Shown here: piece after piece, positions 33,390-39,402 of the stretch
Layout of the letters: each line of letters begins with the position of its first letter
Numbering within the stretch: position 1 is the first letter of the stretch
DNA from: Nanobdellota archaeon
GTDB taxonomy: Archaea; Nanobdellota; Nanobdellia; Pacearchaeales; GW2011-AR1
Assembly (NCBI GenBank): GCA_027334715.1
Contig: DAHWUG010000002.1
Span: forward strand, 1-39,402
DNA length: 39,402 nucleotides
Direction of reading: 5' to 3'
Position numbers and translations under genes: made by a program
The notes under the pieces: generated by a model
What the model was told of the DNA's origin: nothing
What the model saw: only the letters and a program-made list of their open reading frames with translations
Databases searched by the model: none

Positions 33390-33399
33390 TATTTAAATA
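33390..33399. promoter_or_regulatory. Palindromic TATA element shared by divergent genes
   Basis: TATTTAAATA reads identically on both strands. Its centre is about 26 bases from the ATG at 33421 and about 28 bases from the ATG at 33366, the right distance for leaderless transcription in both directions. Confidence 0.55.
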
Positions 33400-33420
33400 T
33401 TACTTTTTTCCAGTTTTTGA

Positions 33421-33876
33421 ATGAAGAGAATTAGAAATAGACAATATGGAACAGGAAAGGCACTTTTTGATACCTTTGAAAAGCATGGCTATCATAATAC
33501 AAGGCAGATAGCTAGAGCTGTAATAGAAAAAGGTCTTATCCAATCATATAATCTAAATTCTCTTAGTAATTTTTATTACCAAATTTTTAGGGGGTTAAGA
33601 TCAATTCCAGAAATACATGAAAAAGCTTTTATAGAATTATGTGAAAAAGATCCTGATTTAGAAATAGCCATAAAAAAACTTAAAGAAGTAACAATTAAGA
33701 AAAATAGGCATACATCATTTTATCTTGTTAAGACATTTGAATCATTATGTGGGGACCTTCAAGATTATTTATTAGACCTGAAAGATGAGGAAAGATTCTG
33801 TTTGTTAGACAAATTTGGAAACTTTGTGTATGGAGAAAAAAATAGAAAATCCTTGGAAGGAAGAGTTTTAGAATAA
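33421..33876 (+). CDS. Hypothetical protein divergent from the TrmB gene
   Basis: 151 aa, unrecognised, mostly helical. The basic N-terminus MKRIRNRQYGTGKALFDTFE is followed by HNTRQIARAVIEKG, which could be a helix-turn-helix, and later EIHEKAFIELCEKDPDLEIA. The tail is LLDKFGNFVYGEKNRKS. It is AT-rich like its divergent neighbour, with which it shares a promoter region, so co-regulation is likely. It might be DNA-binding, but that is a guess. Confidence 0.65.
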   Translation: MKRIRNRQYGTGKALFDTFEKHGYHNTRQIARAVIEKGLIQSYNLNSLSNFYYQIFRGLRSIPEIHEKAFIELCEKDPDLEIAIKKLKEVTIKKNRHTSFYLVKTFESLCGDLQDYLLDLKDEERFCLLDKFGNFVYGEKNRKSLEGRVLE

Positions 33877-33905
33877 TTTATTAATTCTTTTTTTTATAAT
33901 AATTC

Positions 33906-34568
33906 ATGTTCGAACTGGATGAAAAAGAGGAAAAAATCCTGAGAAAATTGGACACGCCAAAAAAAATTCAGGATTTTCTGAATAAGATTCCTATCAATTT
34001 TGAGGAAAAAGGAGATACATGCATGTCTCCAAGAATGGTCCTGAAAAACTGGAAAGCACATTGTATTGAAGGGGCAATGCTGGCTGCGCTTGTCCTAAGA
34101 TTGCACGGGCAAAAACCACTTGTTGTTGATTTGACTGCAACAGACAGGGATTTTGACCATGTTATCTGCGTTTTCAAGAGAGATGGGAAATGGGGAGCAA
34201 TAGGAAAGACAAATCATGCTGTTCTAAGATACAGGGAACCTGTTTACAAAGACATTCGTGAACTGGTTATGAGCTTTTTTCATGAATACTTTGATGACAG
34301 CGGAAGAAAAAACCTAAGATCTTATTCTGCGCCTGTTGATTTATCAAGATTTGACAAATTTAATTGGATTGCAAGAGAAGATGATGTCTGGGAAATACCT
34401 GATTATCTTGCAAAAATAAAGCATTATAATATTCTCAACAGAAAGCAAATTTCAGGCTTGAGAAAAGCAGATGAGATTGAAATAGAAGCAGGAAAGCTTA
34501 CAGAATGGAAACGCTTTGGAAAGCATGATGAGATGCCTGAGCCTGAAAGAAAAAAGGTAAGTGAATAG
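33906..34568 (+). CDS. Transglutaminase-like protein
   Basis: 220 aa. A cysteine-centred helix AHCIEGAMLAALVLRLHGQK (about 57-76), then DLTATDRDFDHVICVFKRDG (His near residue 94) and AIGKTNHAVLRYREPVY, give the Cys-His-Asp/Asn order of the transglutaminase-like fold. Members are often proteases or amidases, or have lost activity. No signal peptide. The C-terminal third is charged and of unknown role. It is followed after 32 bases by the IleRS-type gene, which has its own AGTTTAAAAATATT element at about 34567-34580. Confidence 0.65.
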   Translation: MFELDEKEEKILRKLDTPKKIQDFLNKIPINFEEKGDTCMSPRMVLKNWKAHCIEGAMLAALVLRLHGQKPLVVDLTATDRDFDHVICVFKRDGKWGAIGKTNHAVLRYREPVYKDIRELVMSFFHEYFDDSGRKNLRSYSAPVDLSRFDKFNWIAREDDVWEIPDYLAKIKHYNILNRKQISGLRKADEIEIEAGKLTEWKRFGKHDEMPEPERKKVSE

Positions 34569-34600
34569 TTTAAAAATATTAAATTCTATGTGGAATTAAG

Positions 34601-37429
34601 ATGTATAATTTTGCGAAAACAGAAGAAGAAACCCTCAAATTCTGGAAGGAAAAGAAGATATTTGACAAGCTGAGAAAAAATAACAAGAATGGTAAAAAAT
34701 GGAGTTTTATAGATGGTCCAATAACTGCCAATAATCCTATGGGTGTTCATCATGCATGGGGAAGGACTTACAAAGACATGTTCCACAGGTTTAAGTCAAT
34801 GCAGGGCTTTGAGACAAGGTTCCAGAATGGATTTGACTGCCAGGGCTTATGGGTAGAAAGAGAGGAGGAAAAAGATCTTGGCCTGAAAGACAAAAGAGAC
34901 ATTGAGCAATTTGGGATATTGAATTTTGTGAATTCCTGCAAGAAAAGAGTTGAAAAATTCTCAAAAATCCAGAGAGATCAGTCAATAAGGCTTGGACAGT
35001 GGATGGATTGGGAAAATTCCTATTATACAATGTCTGACAACAATCAGCTTCACAACTGGTTTTTGATTAAAACATATTTCAAAAAAGGTTGGCTTTACAA
35101 GGGAAAAGACAGCGTTCCATGGTGCCCGAGATGCGGAACAGCAAGCTCAAAGCATGATATTGTTACAGAAGGTTACAGGGAAGTCACACATCCTGCATTG
35201 TTTATGAGATTTCCTGTTGCAGGAAAGAAAAATGAATTTTTCCTGATTTTCACTACAACGCCATGGACAGTTCCTGCAAATGTTGCAATTGCCGTCAATA
35301 AAGATATTGTTTATGTGAAGGCAGAAAAAGAAGGAAAATATTACTGGCTTGCTGAAAAAAGACTAAATGAATTAAACGGAAAATACAAAATAATTGAAAA
35401 GAAAAAAGGAAAACAGCTTGAAGGAATCAAATATGACATGCCTTACAGCAATCTTTCAGAACAGAAAAAATCGCAGCATTATGTTGTCCTCTGGGAATTA
35501 GCAAGCGAAGAAGAAGGAACGGGAATTGTTCATATTGCTCCCGGATGTGGTGCAGAGGATTTTGAATTGGGAAAGAAGATTCATTTAAATGCAATATCTC
35601 CTCTTGATGAAACAGGAATTTACAAGCAAGGCTTTGAAAATTTTTCTGGAAAGAAATATTCAGAAGTAAATAAGGAAGTTCTTGAAGATATGGAAAAGAA
35701 AGATTTTGTTTACAAAGTTGTTCCTTTAAAGCACAGATATCCTCATTGCTGGAGATGCGGGCATGAGCTTGTATTTCGCCTGGTTGATGAATGGTATGTA
35801 AAATCAGAGGAGATCAGGAAAAAGCTCATTGAAGAAAACAGAAAAGTCAACTGGTACCCTGAATATGGAAAAGTCAGGCAGGAAGAGTGGTTCAAAAACA
35901 TGGGAGACTGGCTTGTTTCAAGGGAAAGATTCTGGGGTTTGCCTTTGCCGATATGGGAATGCAAATGCGGAGAGATTTTTGTTGCAGAAAACCTGAAAGA
36001 ATTAAGGGAAAGAGCAATTAACAAAAAGAAAGTTGACGATCTTCCGGAAATACACAGGCCATGGATAGACGAAATCAAGGTAAAATGCGCAAAATGCGGA
36101 GAAGAAGTTTCAAGAATTCCGGATGTCGGAGATGCATGGCTTGATGCAGGAATTGTTCCTTTCTCGACATTAAATTATCTTAACGACAGAAAATATTGGG
36201 AAAAATGGTTCCCAGCTGACTTGATTTCTGAAAGCATGCCAGGGCAGTCTAGAGGATGGTTCAATGCACTTATGTGGGCAAGCGTTGCGCTGACAGGGAA
36301 GGTCCCTTTCAAATCTCTTTTTGGATATGAAACTCTTAAGGATGAAAAAGGCGAGGAAATGCACAAAAGCAAGGGAAATGCAATTCCTTTTGATGAAGCT
36401 GCTGAAAAAATAGGTGCAGATCCAATAAGGCTTTTATACTGCATGCAAGACCCAAGTCAGGAACTTAAATTTGGGTTCCATGTTTTGAAAGAGCCCGCAA
36501 ACAATCTAAACATTTTTTATAACATGAGCAATCTGACAAAAAAAACTGTAGCAAAATTAAAATTAAATAAGCCGGAAGATAAATGGATTTTAAGCAAACT
36601 TAATTCTTTGATAAAAAAGATGACAGAAGAAATGGATTTGCTTCATCCGCATCTGGCAATAAGGGCATTGCAGGATTTCTGGCTTAATGATTTCTCAAGA
36701 GGATATATTCAGTTTGCAAGAGAAAGGATTTCTGCGGGAAATAATGAAGTAGGGTTTGTCATAACAGAAACTTATGTTACTCTGGCAAAACTTCTTGCTC
36801 CTTTCTGCCCCTTTATAACAGAAAATGTCTGGCAGGCAATGAAGAAAAAGGGAATTGTAAAAGAGGAAAGCGTTCATCTGTGCGACTGGCCAAAGTATGA
36901 TGCAAAGAAAATTGACAAAAAACTTGAAGAAAAATTTGTTATAGCTCTGAAAGTAGTTGAAGTCGGTCTAGCAGAAAGGGATAAGCTAAAAATTGGACTG
37001 AGATGGCCATTAAAGTCTATTGAAGTTACATCTGATTTTTCAGTTGACAAGGAGGTTAATGAATTGATTAAAACACAGCTTAACGTCAAAGGAATAAAAA
37101 TGAAAAAAGGCAAAGAACTCAAGGTAGAACTTGACACAACAATGACTCCAGAGCTTGAATCAGAGGGTTTCGCCAGAGAGCTCAGCAGGCAAGTGCAGGA
37201 TTTCAGGAAAAAGCTAAGTTTGAAGAAGGAAAACATGATTGAGCTTTTTGTGATTACTGATGAGAAATTTGCAAAGACTCTTGAAACACAGAAAAATTTC
37301 ATTAAAGAAAGAACAAACTCAAGAAAAATTGAAATAGGGCAAAAGTTCAAGGAAACATTTAAAAACAAAACATCTTTTTCAATTAAAGATAAAAAGGGTG
37401 AACTGGCAATAATCGTTACTGAGGGGTAA
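34601..37429 (+). CDS. ileS: Isoleucyl-tRNA synthetase-type class I synthetase
   Basis: 942 aa. Class I signatures are GVHHAWGRT near residue 50 (HIGH equivalent) and MHKSKGNAIPFDEAAEKIGA near 587 (KMSKS equivalent). An editing (CP1) domain contains FTTTPWTVPANVAIAV near 224. Zinc-finger pairs are CPRC, CWRC and CKC...CAKC. The N-terminal DGPITANNPMGVHH and NGFDCQGLWVE sequences define a divergent IleRS group common in bacteria, rather than the usual archaeal DGPPFATG type; transfer is plausible. The C-terminal anticodon-binding region is present. A hairpin and T-run follow the stop. Confidence 0.85.
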   Translation: MYNFAKTEEETLKFWKEKKIFDKLRKNNKNGKKWSFIDGPITANNPMGVHHAWGRTYKDMFHRFKSMQGFETRFQNGFDCQGLWVEREEEKDLGLKDKRDIEQFGILNFVNSCKKRVEKFSKIQRDQSIRLGQWMDWENSYYTMSDNNQLHNWFLIKTYFKKGWLYKGKDSVPWCPRCGTASSKHDIVTEGYREVTHPALFMRFPVAGKKNEFFLIFTTTPWTVPANVAIAVNKDIVYVKAEKEGKYYWLAEKRLNELNGKYKIIEKKKGKQLEGIKYDMPYSNLSEQKKSQHYVVLWELASEEEGTGIVHIAPGCGAEDFELGKKIHLNAISPLDETGIYKQGFENFSGKKYSEVNKEVLEDMEKKDFVYKVVPLKHRYPHCWRCGHELVFRLVDEWYVKSEEIRKKLIEENRKVNWYPEYGKVRQEEWFKNMGDWLVSRERFWGLPLPIWECKCGEIFVAENLKELRERAINKKKVDDLPEIHRPWIDEIKVKCAKCGEEVSRIPDVGDAWLDAGIVPFSTLNYLNDRKYWEKWFPADLISESMPGQSRGWFNALMWASVALTGKVPFKSLFGYETLKDEKGEEMHKSKGNAIPFDEAAEKIGADPIRLLYCMQDPSQELKFGFHVLKEPANNLNIFYNMSNLTKKTVAKLKLNKPEDKWILSKLNSLIKKMTEEMDLLHPHLAIRALQDFWLNDFSRGYIQFARERISAGNNEVGFVITETYVTLAKLLAPFCPFITENVWQAMKKKGIVKEESVHLCDWPKYDAKKIDKKLEEKFVIALKVVEVGLAERDKLKIGLRWPLKSIEVTSDFSVDKEVNELIKTQLNVKGIKMKKGKELKVELDTTMTPELESEGFARELSRQVQDFRKKLSLKKENMIELFVITDEKFAKTLETQKNFIKERTNSRKIEIGQKFKETFKNKTSFSIKDKKGELAIIVTEG

Positions 37430-37450
37430 GTCCATAACAGTTACCCTTTT
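37424..37450 (+). terminator. Hairpin and T-run at the end of ileS
   Basis: GGGTAA (37424-37429) pairs with TTACCC (37441-37446), followed by TTTT. The stem overlaps the stop codon. It may also serve as a regulatory site for the next gene. Confidence 0.4.
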
Positions 37451-37490
37451 ACCATAACAATATTTAAAAATCAAAATAGTTATTTAAATA
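37432..37490 (+). promoter_or_regulatory. Promoter region of the second TrmB gene with direct repeats
   Basis: CCATAACA occurs twice, at 37432-37439 and 37452-37459, spaced exactly 20 bases (two helical turns), so both copies face the same side of DNA. TATTTAAAAA at 37461-37470 is the probable TATA box. A palindromic TATTTAAATA at 37481-37490 repeats the element found at 33390-33399 near the other TrmB gene. Confidence 0.4.
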
Positions 37491-37503
37491 TAAGAAAACA
37501 AAA

Positions 37504-38310
37504 ATGATAGTCAAAGAAGAATTTTTAAGCCGCCTCCGAAAGATTTTTGACCTTAATCTGTATGAAGTTAAGGTTTGGACAGCACTTCTCTCAAGAGGCA
37601 CTTCAACTGCCGGCGAATTAAGCAGCATTTCAGATGTTCCGCGTTCAAGAACATATGACATTCTTGAAAGCCTTGAGAAAAAAGGATTTATTGTAATGAA
37701 GCTTGGAAAGCCGATAAAATTTGTTGCTTTAAAGCCTGGAGAAGTTGTTGAGAGAGTCAAAAAAAATCTTTTGGTAGATGCAAAGGAAAAATCTAAAAGA
37801 CTTGAAACTTTGCGCGGCGATGAGGTTCTTGATGAACTTACAGCCCTGTTTACAAAAGGAGTAAAGTTTGTCGAGCCTTCTGATTTGTCAGGAAGCATAA
37901 AGGGAAGACAGAATTTGTATAATCACATGGACATGATGGTAAGAGATGCGGAGAGAACAATAACAATAATAACGACAGAAGAAGGTCTTAACAGAAAAAT
38001 GGAAGTTCTGATGCCAAGCCTTGAGAAGTGCAAAAAGCGCGGGGTTAAAGTGAGAATTGCAGCTCCAATAACAAAAAACAATCTTAAAGTCGCAAAAGAG
38101 TTCAAGAAAGTTGCAGAGGTCAGGGACTTGGATAAGCTTAAGGCGAGACTTGTAATAGTTGATTCAAATCAGATTATGTTTATGCTTCTTGATGACGAAA
38201 AATTCCATCCAAACTATGATGTTGGTGTATGGATAAACACAGAATTCTTCGCACAGGCACTTGAGGCATTGTTTGAACTGGCATGGAAAGACATGAAACA
38301 GGTGCATTAA
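37504..38310 (+). CDS. TrmB-family transcriptional regulator
   Basis: 268 aa. A winged helix-turn-helix covers about residues 10-80 (LNLYEVKVWTALLSRGTSTA then GELSSISDVPRSRTYDILES), followed by a coiled linker and a phospholipase D-like effector domain typical of TrmB proteins (EEGLNRKMEVLMPSLEKCKK, then GVKVRIAAPITKNN). The ligand cannot be predicted. Direct repeats upstream suggest autoregulation. A 59-aa gene follows 13 bases downstream. Confidence 0.88.
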   Translation: MIVKEEFLSRLRKIFDLNLYEVKVWTALLSRGTSTAGELSSISDVPRSRTYDILESLEKKGFIVMKLGKPIKFVALKPGEVVERVKKNLLVDAKEKSKRLETLRGDEVLDELTALFTKGVKFVEPSDLSGSIKGRQNLYNHMDMMVRDAERTITIITTEEGLNRKMEVLMPSLEKCKKRGVKVRIAAPITKNNLKVAKEFKKVAEVRDLDKLKARLVIVDSNQIMFMLLDDEKFHPNYDVGVWINTEFFAQALEALFELAWKDMKQVH

Positions 38311-38323
38311 AAAATAATAAAAA

Positions 38324-38503
38324 ATGGGAGACGACTTAGAAAAAGAGGCATCTGAAGCTCCAATAGTACTTGATAAAGAAACTCTTGCAAGGCTGGAAAA
38401 AGAAAGAAAATACTGGAGAGAGCAAATGAGATGTTATACAGACCCTTTAAGGAAATCTAGAATTTTAACAGCAGAAGATTATATGACCACTATGAATTGC
38501 TAA
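38324..38503 (+). CDS. Small 59-aa hypothetical protein
   Basis: 59 codons, starting 13 bases after the regulator stop with no promoter between, so probably co-transcribed. It is very charged and helical (ETLARLEKERKYWREQMRCY), with two Cys. Reading-frame composition matches neighbouring genes. No homologue recognised; an accessory partner of the regulator is possible. Confidence 0.55.
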   Translation: MGDDLEKEASEAPIVLDKETLARLEKERKYWREQMRCYTDPLRKSRILTAEDYMTTMNC

Positions 38504-38552
38504 AATATAGAATTACATTTCTTCTAAAGTTTTAACTAAGAATTTTTTTTCA

Positions 38553-38987
38553 TCACCATTCTCTTTTTTTAATTTCCCAATACTTCGTTTTTAGAACACT
38601 ATTAAGATAATCCAACATATTTCTTTGGGCTTTAATTTTTTTGAGAAATCTTATTTGCTCTTTTAGGCATAATTTTTCATGTTTTTCATAATTCTCTTTT
38701 TTCCATAAAAACCCTTTAACATTATGCAAAAAATAATGATGAGTATCATGAATAATTATAGATGCATACCATTCTATACTTTGAAATGCAGATTTTTTTC
38801 CAACGTTAAACTGACTTTTTTCCAAGTCCATCCCGCTACTTTTGCTGTATTTAATTGATTTTAGATAATTAGTTATTTTTGTAAAATCCCTTTTGCTTTT
38901 TTTCTTTATTAGCTCGAGAGCTTTTGTTGTTTGTTTAATAAATTCTTTAGGGCCTATTATAAGAATGCCATCATATTTTTTAATCAT
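38553..38987 (-). CDS. Hypothetical protein, possible metalloprotease-like
   Basis: 144 aa from the ATG at 38987, one base beyond the ArgRS stop; an in-frame ATG at 39011 would overlap ArgRS. The central WYASIIIHDTHHYFLHNVKG, followed by a Glu-Lys-Leu-Cys-x3-Gln region and a C-terminal YLNSVLKTKYWEI, resembles small gluzincin-like proteins in which the metal motif is HExxH and a downstream Glu completes the site. Here the motif is HDTHH, with Asp replacing Glu, so activity is doubtful. It is AT-rich. It forms an operon with argS. Confidence 0.55.
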   Translation of the reverse strand: MIKKYDGILIIGPKEFIKQTTKALELIKKKSKRDFTKITNYLKSIKYSKSSGMDLEKSQFNVGKKSAFQSIEWYASIIIHDTHHYFLHNVKGFLWKKENYEKHEKLCLKEQIRFLKKIKAQRNMLDYLNSVLKTKYWEIKKREW

Positions 38988-38988
38988 T

Positions 38989-39402
38989 TTACATCTCTTC
39001 AAGCGTTTCAATCCCTAGAAGCCATAATGCATTTTTCATGACTTGCCTGAATGATTCAATCAAAGCCAATCTGAAATTCTCCTTTTCTTCAGAACCAATT
39101 ACCTTGCATGAGTGGTAGAATTCATTGAAAATCTGGGAAAGTTGTAAGGAATAATTTGCAATCAGCGAAGGATTCATGCTTTTGTATGCGCTTTGGACAA
39201 TGCCGGGAAATTCAGACAATTTCATCGCGAGGCTAGTTTCTTTTTCCTCAAGCTCGCCTATTTCAAAATTCTTTGGTTGTTTTTTCGCTTTTTTGATTAT
39301 AGAGCTTGCCCTTGCATAGCTGTACATCAAGTATGGACCTGTGTCTCCCTCAAAGTTCAATGCCTCTTCGAGGTTAAAGTTTATTATTTTATTCGGGCTG
39401 TT
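38989..39402 (-). CDS. argS: Arginyl-tRNA synthetase, C-terminal part (cut by window edge)
   Basis: The frame is open to the window edge; about 137 residues are visible. FEGDTGPYLMYSYARASSII is the conserved ArgRS stretch after the catalytic domain, and the rest is the all-helical DALR anticodon-binding domain ending FRQVMKNALWLLGIETLEEM. The catalytic domain lies beyond the window. Confidence 0.9.
   Translation of the reverse strand, partial: NSPNKIINFNLEEALNFEGDTGPYLMYSYARASSIIKKAKKQPKNFEIGELEEKETSLAMKLSEFPGIVQSAYKSMNPSLIANYSLQLSQIFNEFYHSCKVIGSEEKENFRLALIESFRQVMKNALWLLGIETLEEM

Overview
The window looks like a chromosomal segment of a small-genome archaeon, most likely a DPANN lineage of the Woesearchaeota/Pacearchaeota kind; the phylum is an inference and was not tested. 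The domain is secure. The window encodes archaeal RNA polymerase subunits, uS12/uS7, EF-2 carrying the diphthamide histidine, EF-1A, archaeal DnaG, DphB, DtdA and TrmB-type regulators. Genes start about 22-30 bases after AT-rich TATA boxes, which implies mostly leaderless mRNAs. Coding DNA is AT-rich and densely packed; no gene-free stretch exceeds 300 bases.

Layout. 1-150: GC-richer DNA with small inverted repeats, perhaps a structured RNA. 163-411: AbrB-like regulator on the minus strand. 545-14309: the classical transcription/translation cluster, in order a small ORF, rpoH, intact rpoB, one fused rpoA (A' plus A''), nusA, rps12, a hypothetical gene, rps7, a hypothetical gene, EF-2, an AT-rich UDG-fold-like gene and EF-1A. 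The rpl30e and rps10 genes often found in this cluster are absent. 14381-18420: two small or repeat proteins, DnaG, a probable surface (S-layer-like) protein with strong expression signals, and a small unknown. 18439-19851: a frameshifted methyltransferase and protein-isoaspartate methyltransferase. 20282-24283: a 43-bp duplication, an SMC-like ATPase with a Rad50-type zinc hook in place of a hinge, a small unknown and RNase HII. 24410-24616: initiator tRNA-Met and tRNA-Ser(GCU). 24618-28519: XPD/DinG-like helicase, cyclophilin, HemK2/Mtq2-like methyltransferase and a diguanylate cyclase. 28596-32632: membrane proteins, an M49-like peptidase, D-aminoacyl-tRNA deacylase and diphthine synthase. 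32629-38503: two TrmB-family regulators, a transglutaminase-like protein, an IleRS-type synthetase and small unknowns. 38553-39402: a possible metalloprotease-like protein and the C-terminal part of ArgRS, cut by the window edge.

Functional links. RNAP subunits, NusA, ribosomal proteins and the two elongation factors form the core expression module. DphB, 20 kb downstream, makes the EF-2 modification. DtdA, IleRS, ArgRS, Mtq2 and the two tRNAs extend the translation theme. SMC, RNase HII, DnaG and the XPD-like helicase are DNA-maintenance functions. The most unusual items are the zinc-hook SMC, the archaeal GGDEF protein with an intact I-site, the fused RpoA, upstream ORFs and hairpins in the EF-1A and surface-protein leaders, and a single palindromic TATA element between two divergent genes.
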